A stretch of DNA of 64,000 bases from Bhargavaea ginsengi (GTDB lineage Bacteria > Bacillota > Bacilli > Bacillales_A > Planococcaceae), in assembly GCF_900109165.1 (NCBI RefSeq), contig NZ_FNZF01000008.1:22827-86826 (forward strand). The letters run 5' to 3'. The position numbers and the translations under genes were made by a program. Under the pieces are notes generated by a model. The model worked only from the letters and a program-made list of their open reading frames with translations. It had not been told where the DNA came from and did not search any database. This document shows, in pieces, positions 38,521 through 47,978 of the stretch. Position 1 is the stretch's first letter. The number at the start of each line of letters is the position of its first letter.

Positions 38521-38639
38521 GGAGGCACAACCTTTCAGACAGAAGATAATCAAAATTATAACATATCGGCATCCTGTACCGGCCCGTATCCGGGCACATT
38601 CCGGTATAATGGGAACGAAAGCTGGATGGAGGGATGACA

Positions 38640-40148
38640 ATGGAAGTCAGCGTACAGAAAAACAGCCTAGAAGGCATCACGGCAGATGTGCTCATCGTGG
38701 GCGTGCCGAAGCATACCGAACATGTGGAAGGCTGGGACCGGCTGGATGCCCTATTCTCGGGTGCCCTGTCAGGATGGATCCGCTCAGGTGATGTGGTATC
38801 CGGACGGCATGAATACTCGCGTGTGCCGGCGTTGCCAGGTGCCGGATTTAAACGGGTGCTATTCGCCGGTCTTGGCAATGACAAAACGCTCGATGCGGAT
38901 GATCTGAGAAAAGTGTTTGCCGGTGCAGGCAAGGAACTCCGCAAGATGAAGGCGGAGTCCGCAGCCGTCTGGTCTGCCTCATTCACATCAGGGGATTTCG
39001 AGGATGCGGATATCGCTTTTGCAGCGGCGGAAGGCCTGGGGCTCGGCACTTATGCATTCGAGGATTATAAGACCGGCTCCAATGAAAAGCAGGTGGAGCT
39101 GCGCGAGGTCACGCTTCTTACAGATTCGGAAGAAAGTGTGATCAAGCCGGCATTCGGTGTCGGCCGTGTTTATGCTGATGCCGTCAATGAAGCACGGGAT
39201 CTCGTCAACACGCCGGGCAATATCCTGACTGCGACAGCTATGGCGGATTACGCAGCGCAGCTTGCTGATCAATATGGTTTCGGCTTCGAAGTACTGGGCC
39301 GTGCCGAAATGGAAGAGCTCGGAATGGGAGCCATCCTCGCGGTCAATCAGGGTTCTGTCGAAGAGCCGCGTCTGATTGTCCTTAAATATAAGGGGACCGA
39401 AAAGTGGGAAGACGTGGTCGGACTGGTCGGCAAAGGGATCACATTTGATACGGGCGGTTACTCGCTCAAGACAAAGACCGGCATCGTCGGCATGAAAGGC
39501 GATATGGGCGGCGCCGCAGCGGTTTTGGGTGCCATGCGGATCATCGGTGAGCTGCGGCCTAATAAGAACGTAGTCGCGGTCATCGCTTCGACAGACAACA
39601 TGATCTCAGGCAGCGCCTTTAAGCCTGATGATGTCATCACTTCACTGAGCGGCAAAACGATCGAAGTGCTGAATACGGATGCCGAAGGACGTCTTGTCCT
39701 GGCCGATGCAGTCACTTATGCCAAGCAGTCCGGAGCGGATTACCTTGTGGACGTGGCGACGCTCACAGGGGGCGTTATCACTGCTCTGGGCTATGACAAG
39801 ACCGGGGCACTCACCAACAGCGAAGGATTCTTCGAAACGTTCCTTGAAGCGGCTTCGGAGACAGGTGAGTTTGTATGGCGGCTCCCGCTTACGGAAAACG
39901 ACAAAAAACGGATCCGCAAAAGTGATGTGGCGGATCTGAACAACTCTCCGGGCGGCGATGGACACATGATCTTCGGCGGCGGTTTTGTCGGGGAATTTGC
40001 GGAAGACACGCCTTGGATCCATCTGGATATCGCCGGAACATCCGGTGCTTCATCCGCGCATGACCTGGGACCAAAAGGCGGCACAGGTGTCATGGTGCGG
40101 ACCCTTGCAACGCTTGTCGACCTGATGGCGGAAGAGTCAGGGGAATAA
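38640..40148 (+). CDS. pepA: Cytosolic leucyl aminopeptidase (M17)
   Basis: 502 residues. N-terminal macro-like domain, then the M17 catalytic domain with GKGITFDTGGYSLK (Lys and Asp ligands), MKGDMGGAA, and the signature NTDAEGRLVLADA (Asp, Glu, Arg). Zinc-dependent hexameric aminopeptidase. ATG at 38640, 7 bases after GGAGG. A closer ATG two codons upstream has no spacing. A TATAAT lies at about 38605-38610. Confidence 0.95.
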   Translation: MEVSVQKNSLEGITADVLIVGVPKHTEHVEGWDRLDALFSGALSGWIRSGDVVSGRHEYSRVPALPGAGFKRVLFAGLGNDKTLDADDLRKVFAGAGKELRKMKAESAAVWSASFTSGDFEDADIAFAAAEGLGLGTYAFEDYKTGSNEKQVELREVTLLTDSEESVIKPAFGVGRVYADAVNEARDLVNTPGNILTATAMADYAAQLADQYGFGFEVLGRAEMEELGMGAILAVNQGSVEEPRLIVLKYKGTEKWEDVVGLVGKGITFDTGGYSLKTKTGIVGMKGDMGGAAAVLGAMRIIGELRPNKNVVAVIASTDNMISGSAFKPDDVITSLSGKTIEVLNTDAEGRLVLADAVTYAKQSGADYLVDVATLTGGVITALGYDKTGALTNSEGFFETFLEAASETGEFVWRLPLTENDKKRIRKSDVADLNNSPGGDGHMIFGGGFVGEFAEDTPWIHLDIAGTSGASSAHDLGPKGGTGVMVRTLATLVDLMAEESGE

Positions 40149-40203
40149 CGCCCAGGCCCGGCCGGGCATCCGGCATAGGATAGCGGAGAAAGGGGGAAGG
40201 CAA

Positions 40204-40398
40204 ATGCCTCGCTACCGACGTTATCCTTACCGGAGAGGGGGAAACGATTTGTTCTTCGGTCCGTTCCTCGGCGGGTTTGCCGGCAGCCTGCTCGGTGATC
40301 TGTTTTATGGTGGCAACCGGTATCCGTATTACCAGTATCCGTACCCATATCCATACTATTATCCGTACGGATACCCGTACCGGCCATATTACTGGTGA
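40204..40398 (+). CDS. Tyr/Pro-rich small protein (coat- or surface-like)
   Basis: 64 residues. Basic N-terminus (MPRYRRYPYRRGGND), a Gly/Phe/Leu-rich middle (FFGPFLGGFAGSLLGDL), then a tail built from YPYY/YPYP units that is about half Tyr. The ATG has a strong AAGGGGGAAGG site and a strong terminator follows, so I think it is real. Tyr-rich repeats occur in spore coat proteins and oxidatively cross-linked surface proteins; nothing here proves location. No family recognised. Confidence 0.6.
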   Translation: MPRYRRYPYRRGGNDLFFGPFLGGFAGSLLGDLFYGGNRYPYYQYPYPYPYYYPYGYPYRPYYW

Positions 40399-40401
40399 AA
40401 T

Positions 40402-40438
40402 AAAAAACTTCTGCGGAAATGTTCCGCAGAAGTTTTTT
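40402..40438. terminator. Bidirectional terminator between the Tyr-rich gene and mrpG
   Basis: A 17-bp stem AAAAAACTTCTGCGGAA and complement with a 3-base loop and T-run, between convergent genes. Confidence 0.9.
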
Positions 40439-40794
40439 TATTTTTCTTTGATGCGCCGGATATCTTCTCCAAGCTCATCCTTCACGGTAAGTTCACTCGG
40501 CTTAACTCCGGCAAAGTAAGCGGCACGTGACATCATGTGCCCCCCGACCGGAGCAGTGATAAACAGGAACAGGATCCCGAGCAGGATTCTCGGGTTAAAA
40601 TGCTCTTCTACCAGCCAGAAGTGGAGGAAAACCGAAAGCAAAATTCCCAGTACACCGACAGTTGAACTTTTGGATGCCGCATGGGCACGGGTATAAGGAT
40701 CTGGAAATCGGAGAAGACCGATCGCAGTTACGAGCGTAAAGATGACGCCGACAACCATCGGCAATGCAACAAGGATATTAATCAGAATCTCCAC
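40438..40794 (-). CDS. mrpG: Na+/H+ antiporter subunit G
   Basis: 118 residues with three membrane segments (MrpG/PhaG type): FTLVTAIGLLRFPDPYTRAHA with the conserved RFPD..TR.HA, then TVGVLGILLSVFL and a charged C-terminal helix. Essential small subunit of the Mrp complex. GTG start overlapping mrpF by 17 bases, after AGGAGAG. Last gene of the operon. Confidence 0.95.
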   Translation of the reverse strand: MEILINILVALPMVVGVIFTLVTAIGLLRFPDPYTRAHAASKSSTVGVLGILLSVFLHFWLVEEHFNPRILLGILFLFITAPVGGHMMSRAAYFAGVKPSELTVKDELGEDIRRIKEK

Positions 40795-41059
40795 GATCGA
40801 AGATCTCTCCTTTCTCTATAAATTTAGAGAAGGCGACAGTGCCGATAAAGGAAAGGATCGCAAGCAGCAGGATAATCTCCAGGTAAAAGCTTGTGCCGAC
40901 AAGCAGGGACAAAAGGGCGACTACCGAAATGAGTGTGACTCCCATTGCATCCAGCGCAATCACCCGGTCAGGTGCAGTCGGCCCTTTTATCAGCCTGTAA
41001 ACAAACAGTGCCATTGAGATGACAATTACGATCAGTGATATCCAGAAGAAAATCATCAT
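40778..41059 (-). CDS. mrpF: Na+/H+ antiporter subunit F
   Basis: 93 residues, three membrane segments, with RLIKGPTAPDRVIALDAMG, the MrpF signature containing the conserved Asp. ATG overlaps the mrpE stop by 4 bases (ATGA); GGAGGTGA upstream. Implicated with MrpB/E/G in ion translocation and, in B. subtilis, cholate and Na+ efflux. Confidence 0.95.
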   Translation of the reverse strand: MMIFFWISLIVIVISMALFVYRLIKGPTAPDRVIALDAMGVTLISVVALLSLLVGTSFYLEIILLLAILSFIGTVAFSKFIEKGEIFDRGDSD

Positions 41060-41535
41060 GGCCGGCTCACCTCCAATATCGCTTTTTCAAATGAATCCCG
41101 AATGGATGTGACGGCTTCCTCGATATCATCGACGTGCAGGGTGTGCACGTAAAGTGTTTTTTTGTCCTCGGATACATTCATGACGACCGTACCCGGCGTC
41201 AATGTGATCAGCGCAGACAGCACTGTAATTTCCCAGTCATTCGTCAACTTCGTAGGGTACCTGAAGATGGCGGGCTTGATGTCGAGCTTTGGCTTGATGA
41301 CCAGCAGGAACACCTGTATGTTGGCAAGCCACAATTCCTTGATGAACAACAGAACGAGTTTGAGGATGGCCCAGACCCGCTTGATGTAGACGGGCCCCGG
41401 GAAAAATCGCCGCATCATAATGATCAGCATCAGACCGAGCAGCCAGCCGATGATGAAAGTGGATGCGTCGAATGAGTTGAGGATGAACATCCAGGCAAAG
41501 GCCAGGATGAAGTTTAGTAGTATTTGAAAGGCCAT
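41056..41535 (-). CDS. mrpE: Na+/H+ antiporter subunit E
   Basis: 159 residues. Two or three N-terminal membrane helices, then a cytoplasmic domain with LTNDWEITVLSALITLTPGT and YVHTLHVDD typical of MrpE. ATG after AAAGGAG, 7 bases after mrpD. Part of the mrpABCDEFG complex. Confidence 0.95.
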   Translation of the reverse strand: MAFQILLNFILAFAWMFILNSFDASTFIIGWLLGLMLIIMMRRFFPGPVYIKRVWAILKLVLLFIKELWLANIQVFLLVIKPKLDIKPAIFRYPTKLTNDWEITVLSALITLTPGTVVMNVSEDKKTLYVHTLHVDDIEEAVTSIRDSFEKAILEVSRP

Positions 41536-41542
41536 GATCCAT

Positions 41543-43024
41543 CTACTCCTTTAACACCGCATCGATATAAATCGATGGCTGGTGGAGGATTTCCGCGGCA
41601 TCCCACATCAGCGGACGCAGCCATTCAGTGCCGACGCCATAGAAGACTGTCAGAGCAGTCACGAGGACTGCCGGAATCAGCAGGCCGCGATAGATGCCTG
41701 CCGAGGTTCCTTTGACCGGCATGGGCTCGCCCCAAAACGCATGGATGAAGATCCGGATAACTGACAGCAGAACGATGAGGCTGGAAGCAAGGATGATGAT
41801 GCCGCCCCAGAGATTGTCAGCCTCGAATGCCCCCTGAACGATCAGAAGCTTACCAAAGAAGCCGCTGAGGGGTGGGATGCCGGCCAAACCAAAGGCTGCC
41901 ACGAGCCAAGTCCAGGCGAGTCCCGGATAGGTTTTCATGAGACCGCCCATCTCCCGCAAATTCGATGTGCCGGTGATGGCGATGATGACGCCGATCAGCA
42001 TAAACAGCCCGGCTTTTATAAGCATGTCATGGATCAGGTAGAATACCGCACCTTCCAGGCCGGCCATGTTCATCTGAGCTACACCGAAAAGGATGACACC
42101 GACAGCGATGATGATGTTGTAGATGACGATCTGCTTCAGATCATAGTAGGCGAGTGCACCGATGCACCCGGCAATCACCGTCAGAATCGCAAGAATCATC
42201 AGCAGTTCATGCGTAAAACCGGGATCGTGCGGAAAGAGCAGGGTGACCGTCCGGATGATCGCGTAGACGCCGACCTTTGTCAGAAGGGCACCAAATAGTG
42301 CAAGGACAGGGACAGGCGGTGCGGCGTACGAGCCGGGAAGCCAGAAGTACAGCGGAAAGATGGCTCCCTTCAGGCCGAATACGAGGATGAGCATAACGGC
42401 GATAACCGTCAGAATCCCGCTTTGCCCGATTTCCGTCACCTTCTCGGCGATGTCAGCCATATTAAGCGATCCGACGACCGAGTACAGCATGGCCACCGTT
42501 GTGACGAAGAAGGCGGAGGAAACCACATTCACGAGTATGTATTTGATGGACTCGCGCAGCTGCCGCTTTTCCCCTCCAAGAACGATCAGGAGATAGGAAG
42601 CGAGCAACAGGACTTCAAAGAATACGAACAAGTTGAAAATATCGCCTGTCGTGAAGGATCCGTTGATTCCTGTCAGCATGAACAGAATTGCAGGATAGTA
42701 GAAGTACTTTTCCCGTCCTTCACCGATGGAGCGGAAACTGTATACGACAACTCCCAGTGTAATGAGGAGAGAGGTCAATACCAGGCTCACCGAAAGCGGA
42801 TCGGACACCATCGAGATGCCAAACGGCGCCGGCCAGCTTCCGAGCGTGACTGCCTGCACGCCGTCCGTCATCACAGTGCGCAGCAGGAATAGAGCCGCAA
42901 TGATTGAAGCGACCAGCCCGACAACGGTTACAGCCCTTTGGGCAGCAATCCGCTTTGGAAAGAACAGCAGAACAGATGCCGTCAGGATCGGGATCAGGAT
43001 CGGAAATAACAGAAGGTTAGTCAT
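41543..43024 (-). CDS. mrpD: Na+/H+ antiporter subunit D
   Basis: 493 residues, about 14 membrane segments, proton-pumping-quinone-oxidoreductase family related to complex I NuoN/NuoM. Conserved charged positions include the TM5 Glu region (FFEVLLLASYLLIVLGGEK) and Lys in FGLKGAIFPLYFWLPGSY. It provides one of the proton channels with MrpA. Start taken at the second ATG of MTNMTNLL, with AAAGGA suitably spaced; the first ATG 3 codons up is also possible. Confidence 0.95.
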   Translation of the reverse strand: MTNLLLFPILIPILTASVLLFFPKRIAAQRAVTVVGLVASIIAALFLLRTVMTDGVQAVTLGSWPAPFGISMVSDPLSVSLVLTSLLITLGVVVYSFRSIGEGREKYFYYPAILFMLTGINGSFTTGDIFNLFVFFEVLLLASYLLIVLGGEKRQLRESIKYILVNVVSSAFFVTTVAMLYSVVGSLNMADIAEKVTEIGQSGILTVIAVMLILVFGLKGAIFPLYFWLPGSYAAPPVPVLALFGALLTKVGVYAIIRTVTLLFPHDPGFTHELLMILAILTVIAGCIGALAYYDLKQIVIYNIIIAVGVILFGVAQMNMAGLEGAVFYLIHDMLIKAGLFMLIGVIIAITGTSNLREMGGLMKTYPGLAWTWLVAAFGLAGIPPLSGFFGKLLIVQGAFEADNLWGGIIILASSLIVLLSVIRIFIHAFWGEPMPVKGTSAGIYRGLLIPAVLVTALTVFYGVGTEWLRPLMWDAAEILHQPSIYIDAVLKE

Positions 43025-43358
43025 GTTCGTCATTTCCTTTCAGCAAAGTCATATTATCCGTCTCAAGTTCCTGATAGGCCCGGTAAGCCATGACGAGGAA
43101 GAACGCCGTCACACCGAAAGAAATGACGATCGCTGTAAGAATCAGTGCCTGCGGCAGCGGATCGACATAGTCTGTCACACCATCCGCCACGACTGGCGGA
43201 GCGGGGCCGGCAAAGCCGCCCATTGTCAGGATGAGAAGGTGGGCACCGTGGCTAAGAAGGCCTGTCCCGATGATGACCCGGAGCAGACTTCTGGAGAGTA
43301 TGAGGTACACGGCTGCCATGAATAGAAAACCGATGATGACTGACATGAGAATTTCCAT
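43017..43358 (-). CDS. mrpC: Na+/H+ antiporter subunit C
   Basis: 113 residues, three membrane segments, NuoK-like, with RSLLRVIIGTGLLSHGAHLLIL and DPLPQALILTAIVISFG. ATG at 43358 after GGAAGTG, immediately after the mrpB stop. Its end overlaps mrpD by 8 bases, consistent with coupled translation of the operon. Confidence 0.95.
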   Translation of the reverse strand: MEILMSVIIGFLFMAAVYLILSRSLLRVIIGTGLLSHGAHLLILTMGGFAGPAPPVVADGVTDYVDPLPQALILTAIVISFGVTAFFLVMAYRAYQELETDNMTLLKGNDEHD

Positions 43359-43359
43359 T

Positions 43360-43782
43360 TTAGTCATCACTTCCAATCGTAAGAATAATATTCATCGTCG
43401 CACCGACGACGACCAGGTAAACTCCCAGGTCAAACAGCATGGCCGAGTGAAGGGAAGTCTCACCAAATAGCGGCAGATCAAAATAATCATACGCATGTGT
43501 AAAGAACGGCACATCAAAAAGGATGGAAGCCGAAGCCGTGCCGAGTGCAAGAAGAAGACCGATGGCAATCATAATCGTGTAGTTGAAGGGCAGTGCTCTG
43601 CTTACTGTTTTCAGATCGAAAGCAAGAAGCAGAAGGACAATCGCCGATGCGGTCAGCAATCCGCCGACAAAGCCTCCACCGGGTGTATAGTGTCCGGCAA
43701 AGAAGATGTGGATGGCGAATAGGAAAATCAGGAAAAACACGACTTTCGTTGCTGTCTGAAGAATGACATCACTGCTTTTCAT
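43360..43782 (-). CDS. mrpB: Na+/H+ antiporter subunit B
   Basis: 140 residues, four membrane segments, the MnhB domain with FFAGHYTPGGGFVGGLLTAS, the family's glycine-rich hallmark. ATG at 43782 follows AAAGGGGG by 6 bases; the ATG two codons earlier has no spacing. Overlaps the end of mrpA by 14 bases. Confidence 0.95.
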   Translation of the reverse strand: MKSSDVILQTATKVVFFLIFLFAIHIFFAGHYTPGGGFVGGLLTASAIVLLLLAFDLKTVSRALPFNYTIMIAIGLLLALGTASASILFDVPFFTHAYDYFDLPLFGETSLHSAMLFDLGVYLVVVGATMNIILTIGSDD

Positions 43783-46186
43783 GGCCATCCCCCTTTCTGG
43801 TGAGACGAAGACGGATCATGGCGATGATGCCAATGGCTGCGATTGACAAAACCGCAATCTCAAAGAACGTATCAAATCCACGATAGTCCACGAGGATGAC
43901 ATTGACGATATTTCCGCCCCCGGCTTCCGAGTATACCGTCTCCTTATAGAATTCAGAGATGGATGGAAGCGCACGCTGCGAAACCGAAGACATTGCCAGA
44001 AGGCTCATCAGCAGTCCGACAGAAGCAGCGATGATGGCATTGCCGATACGGAATTTCCGTTTTTCGTCATGACGGCTCATTTTCGGCAGGTGATAGAACG
44101 CCAGCAAGAACAGCGCAACGGACACCGTCTCGATGACGAGCTGAGTCAGCGCAAGATCCGGTGCCTTGAAAACAACGAACAGCAGGGCAACGGTATAACC
44201 GACAGCACCGAGCGAAATGATCGCTGTCAGGCGTTTTCTGGCAACAAGAGTTGTGGCAGTCGCAGCTACCAGGACCAGGAGGAGACCAACTTCGACCGGG
44301 CCGATTGGTGCTGTGCCCTCAAAGCTGACGGCCAGCGCATCTTTGGCAATCAGTGAACCTAGGCCGATGATGACGATACCCAGGAACATATAGATCAGGT
44401 AGCTGCGGATGAGTCCGTCCATATATGAACGGGACAGCCGGTTCATGCCGCTTTCGGCGAATATCATCGTAGAATCATACAGCTTGTTGAGTGTCAGCTG
44501 TTCAGGGAAGACCCGGTAGAGGCCCTGCCATTTAGGCAGCAGCGAGAAAAGGGCCAGCCCGGCAATGACGATGCCGATCGTCATCATCAGTTCCGGTGTG
44601 ATATGTCCGTGCCAGGCGGCAACATGGACATCAACATCCGACGGGGAACCGTACATGAACGGTTGCACCGCCGCAACCGCAGGTTTGACGATCCAGTCTC
44701 CGACCAGGTTCGGCACAAAGAAGATCGCCACGACGATCAGGCCGAGCACTGCAGGGGAGACGAGCATTCCCGCTGGTGCTTCATGAGCAGATTTCGGCAG
44801 AAGGTCCGGTTTGTGCTTTCCTGTAAAGGTCCGGAATACAAAATAAAAGCTGTAAATAAATGTGAATACGCTTGCAATCCATGCTGCGACAAGCAGCACA
44901 GTCCCCCATGATGCAGGGGCGAACAAATCTAGTTCTCCAAGGCTCAGCATTCCGGTCAGGAACAATTCCTTACTGAGGAAGCCGCCGAACGGAGGAAGGC
45001 CGGCCATGGATAGGGAGCCGATCAGAGCGATGGTGAATGTAACCGGCATGAGAGCCATGAGTCCGCCAAGCTTACGGATATCGCGCGTTCCGGTCTCGTG
45101 ATCGACAATACCGGCAATCATGAACAGGCTGCCTTTGAATGCGGCGTGGTTCACGAGGTGGAAAATGGCGGCGAAGCCGGCGTATTTGAACATTGTCTCG
45201 GCAGCACCCTCCACGTGGAAAGCCGCAGCTGCCGCTCCTAGCATGGACATGATCAGACCAAGCTGACTGACGGTCGAGAAGGCAAGTATGCCTTTCAGGT
45301 CAGTCTGCTTCACTGCGAAGAACGAGCCCCAGAACAGTGTCAGCACCCCGATGGAGGTCACGAGCCACACCCAGACTTCTGATGCCGCAAAAATCGGAGT
45401 GAACCGGGCGACCAAGTAAAGCCCGGCCTTGACCATTGTTGCGGAGTGGAGGTAGGCACTGACCGGAGTTGGTGCTTCCATCGCATCCGGAAGCCAGATA
45501 TAGAACGGGAACTGGGCGGATTTGGTGAATGCCCCGAGAAGGATAAGGATAAGCGCCCAGGTGAACAACGAATGTTCTGCCAATTCAGGGGCCATTGAGA
45601 TGAGTTCACGGACTGAGAACGTTCCACCCATGAGGTAGAGGAGGACGAAGCCCCCGAGCATCATCAGACCTCCGAAGACGGTAATCATCATCGATTTGAG
45701 CGCACCAAACCGGGAACGGTCCCTTGTGTACCAGTAACCGATAAGCAGGAAAGACGAAATAGATGTCAGTTCCCAGAAACCGTAGAGCGCAATCATATTG
45801 TCTGACTGGACGACGCCGAGCATCGCGGTCATGAACATGAGCAGGTATACATAGAAATTGCCGAGGCGCTCTTTCGTCTTATCAAGATAAAAGATCGAAT
45901 AAAGGACGACCAGTGCCCCGATTCCTGTGATCAGGAGCGAGAACAGAAGGCTGAGGCCGTCTATGTACGAGGTAAGTGAAATACCGTATGACGGAATCCA
46001 GGACAGCTCCCCGATGTGGACACCGCCGTCTTTCACTTGGGGCAAGAAGCCCAGATAATAAATGAACAGCAGCACCGGCACGGCCAAAACGAACCAACCG
46101 GTATGAATTCCCCGCACCCGGTTGGCCAGCATTGGGATCAAGAGGGCGGCCGCGACCGGTGCGAATAACAGCAGCACGGATGTCAA
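43769..46186 (-). CDS. mrpA: Na+/H+ antiporter subunit A
   Basis: 805 residues. NuoL-like N-terminal two thirds (GFWELTSISSFLLIGYW with the TM5 Glu, FTKSAQFPFYIWLPDAMEAPTPVSAYLHSATMVKAG). The MrpA-specific C-terminal extension and MnhB-like region follow (APDLALTQLVIETVSVALFLLAF, VNVILVDYRGFDTFFE). Large proton-channel subunit of the seven-gene Mrp complex for Na+ extrusion and alkaline pH homeostasis. TTG start at 46186, 7 bases after AAAGGAGG. First gene of the operon. Confidence 0.95.
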   Translation of the reverse strand: MTSVLLLFAPVAAALLIPMLANRVRGIHTGWFVLAVPVLLFIYYLGFLPQVKDGGVHIGELSWIPSYGISLTSYIDGLSLLFSLLITGIGALVVLYSIFYLDKTKERLGNFYVYLLMFMTAMLGVVQSDNMIALYGFWELTSISSFLLIGYWYTRDRSRFGALKSMMITVFGGLMMLGGFVLLYLMGGTFSVRELISMAPELAEHSLFTWALILILLGAFTKSAQFPFYIWLPDAMEAPTPVSAYLHSATMVKAGLYLVARFTPIFAASEVWVWLVTSIGVLTLFWGSFFAVKQTDLKGILAFSTVSQLGLIMSMLGAAAAAFHVEGAAETMFKYAGFAAIFHLVNHAAFKGSLFMIAGIVDHETGTRDIRKLGGLMALMPVTFTIALIGSLSMAGLPPFGGFLSKELFLTGMLSLGELDLFAPASWGTVLLVAAWIASVFTFIYSFYFVFRTFTGKHKPDLLPKSAHEAPAGMLVSPAVLGLIVVAIFFVPNLVGDWIVKPAVAAVQPFMYGSPSDVDVHVAAWHGHITPELMMTIGIVIAGLALFSLLPKWQGLYRVFPEQLTLNKLYDSTMIFAESGMNRLSRSYMDGLIRSYLIYMFLGIVIIGLGSLIAKDALAVSFEGTAPIGPVEVGLLLVLVAATATTLVARKRLTAIISLGAVGYTVALLFVVFKAPDLALTQLVIETVSVALFLLAFYHLPKMSRHDEKRKFRIGNAIIAASVGLLMSLLAMSSVSQRALPSISEFYKETVYSEAGGGNIVNVILVDYRGFDTFFEIAVLSIAAIGIIAMIRLRLTRKGDGHEKQ

Positions 46187-46237
46187 GAATGGTCCTCCTT
46201 TCGAGAATATGTTTCCGATGGATAGGTAACAGGACTA

Positions 46238-46267
46238 ATTATAACCCAATCGTAAACCGGTTGCATT
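46238..46267 (-). promoter_or_regulatory. Possible mrp promoter
   Basis: On the minus strand TATAAT (46238-46243) lies 17 bases from the weak hexamer ATGCAA, about 52 bases before the mrpA start. The -35 match is poor. Confidence 0.4.
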
Positions 46268-46378
46268 GATGAAAATTGGTACCCGACGGGGTTCTTGCCG
46301 GAGTATTCGGGAGTTCTTCCTATTTAAAAATAACGATAAAAAGTCCATGGTGAATTCTTTTTGAACATCATCCAAAAG

Positions 46379-46609
46379 GAGGCTGTCCGAAAAGTGTACT
46401 TCCAGCATAAAAAGCAAACAGCAGTGGCTCTGGTCGCTTTCCGCGGGCGTTGCCTTAGCCGGCGCCAGTACGCAGACTGGCGTCTGTGCGCATCGCGAAG
46501 CGTTGCGCAACATCCGGGGTCTTCGGCTAACGCTATTCCCGCAGGAGTCTCCCGACGCCACTGCTGTTTGCCATAGATACAAGAATTTAATTACATATTG
46601 GACAGCCTC
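46379..46609. repeat. Nested palindromic element, MITE-like
   Basis: Four levels of inverted repeats nest symmetrically. Outer GAGGCTGTCC / GGACAGCCTC (46379-46388, 46600-46609); GCAAACAGCAGTGGC / complement, 15 bp perfect (46414-46428, 46557-46571); TTAGCCG / CGGCTAA (46455-46461, 46524-46530); and an inner hairpin CGCCAGT / ACTGGCG (46463-46482). No ORF inside. GAGGCTGTCC-type ends resemble those of some IS families common in Bacillaceae (IS1182-like), so a non-autonomous element is likely. No target duplication seen. Confidence 0.65.
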
Positions 46610-46649
46610 TTAACTGTTTTTCATATAATACGGGCTGAAACAGGCTGCC

Positions 46650-47882
46650 TCAGTCCGGGTGGAGTTTTTCTTGCCGTGCGAGCACATCCTCAAAATCTTC
46701 CAACGGGCGTTTTCTAGTAAAGTAAAGCGAAACGAAGGCGATAAGGAAGAGGGCAGCCGTCACATAGAAGACAGATGAAATCCCAATGAATCCACTGACG
46801 ATACCTCCGAACATCGGACCGATGATATTGCCGAAAAAGCGGAAGCTGGTGTTGTAGCCGAGCACTTCGCCCTGCATATCCACCGGTGCCTCCCTCCGGA
46901 TCAGAGCCGTCGTCACAGGAATGAGCCCGCCGATTGCAATCCCGAACAAGAGGCGAAGGATGACGAGCTGCCAAAGATTTGTGACAAGCGCCTGAGGTAT
47001 CATCAGCACGAACGTCATCATCAGCAGCACCATCAGGATGCGTTCATATCCATAGGTATCGCCGAGCTGCCCCCACTTTCTCGCAAAGAGAAGGTTCCCG
47101 ACACCTGCGGCACTGAAGGTGAGGCCGGCGAGAAAGGCGACTTGATTGGCGTCGGTCAGTTCCGCAACATATAACGAAAGAAGGGGCTGGATGCTGAAGT
47201 TGCCGATCTGGATCAATGCAGTAATGATCATGATATTCAGCATTAGCCGGTGATTTAAAATGGAGCGGACGATGGTATTTCTGGAATAGACATGGTGACG
47301 GTTCTTTTTTTCTTTTTTCTGTTCTTTGATGCCGAAAGCCACAATGAGGGCAGCAAGGAAAATGGCGGATGATGAGATGATAAAGGCCAGTTCAAAGCCG
47401 AACGAGTCAGCCAGCAGGCCTCCGAGCGCGGGTCCAAACAATGTGCCGGATACACTGCCCATCTGCAGGGTGCCCAGTGTCTTGCCGGCTTCGCCTTTTG
47501 CGGTCTGTGCGCTGATGAAGGCGAGGGAGGTCGGAATGAAGCCGGTCACGATACCCATTGCCAGGCGGAGAAAGAAGAAGGTGTATACATCATCGACAAA
47601 CCCCATCAAAAACATGAACGCCGAAATGCCGAAGGCGTTGATCATGAGAATCGGCTTGAAGCCGTATTTGTCGCCGATCCGTCCCCAGATCGGCGACATG
47701 ATAAATGCCGAAACAAAGGTCGCGCCGAAGATGAGTCCGGCCCACTTCTGTACGAAGGCATCGGAATGGTTGCCGAACGTGTCGATGTAAAGCGACAGGA
47801 ATGGCATGATCATGGTCATCGTGCCCGCGACCAGGAAGTTGGTCACCAGAATGATGATAAAGTTTCGTTTTTGTAAAGACAT
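46650..47882 (-). CDS. MFS multidrug-type efflux transporter
   Basis: 410 residues, 12 membrane segments. The MFS loop 2-3 motif GRIGDKYGFKPIL is present, as is GTLQMGSVSGTLFGPALGG, the motif C-like stretch of drug:H+ antiporters (DHA1). Central charged loop KEQKKEKKNRHH. Predicted drug or metabolite exporter; substrate unknown. ATG after AAAGGACG. Monocistronic; its 3' end faces the palindromic element. Confidence 0.85.
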   Translation of the reverse strand: MSLQKRNFIIILVTNFLVAGTMTMIMPFLSLYIDTFGNHSDAFVQKWAGLIFGATFVSAFIMSPIWGRIGDKYGFKPILMINAFGISAFMFLMGFVDDVYTFFFLRLAMGIVTGFIPTSLAFISAQTAKGEAGKTLGTLQMGSVSGTLFGPALGGLLADSFGFELAFIISSSAIFLAALIVAFGIKEQKKEKKNRHHVYSRNTIVRSILNHRLMLNIMIITALIQIGNFSIQPLLSLYVAELTDANQVAFLAGLTFSAAGVGNLLFARKWGQLGDTYGYERILMVLLMMTFVLMIPQALVTNLWQLVILRLLFGIAIGGLIPVTTALIRREAPVDMQGEVLGYNTSFRFFGNIIGPMFGGIVSGFIGISSVFYVTAALFLIAFVSLYFTRKRPLEDFEDVLARQEKLHPD

Positions 47883-47978
47883 TTATCGAACGTCCTTTTT
47901 ATTACGTAGTATCCCCATTATAAAGCATTTCGTAACCCGAAGAAAGTGTCATGACTTATTCATCGTCAGCCGTTATGG

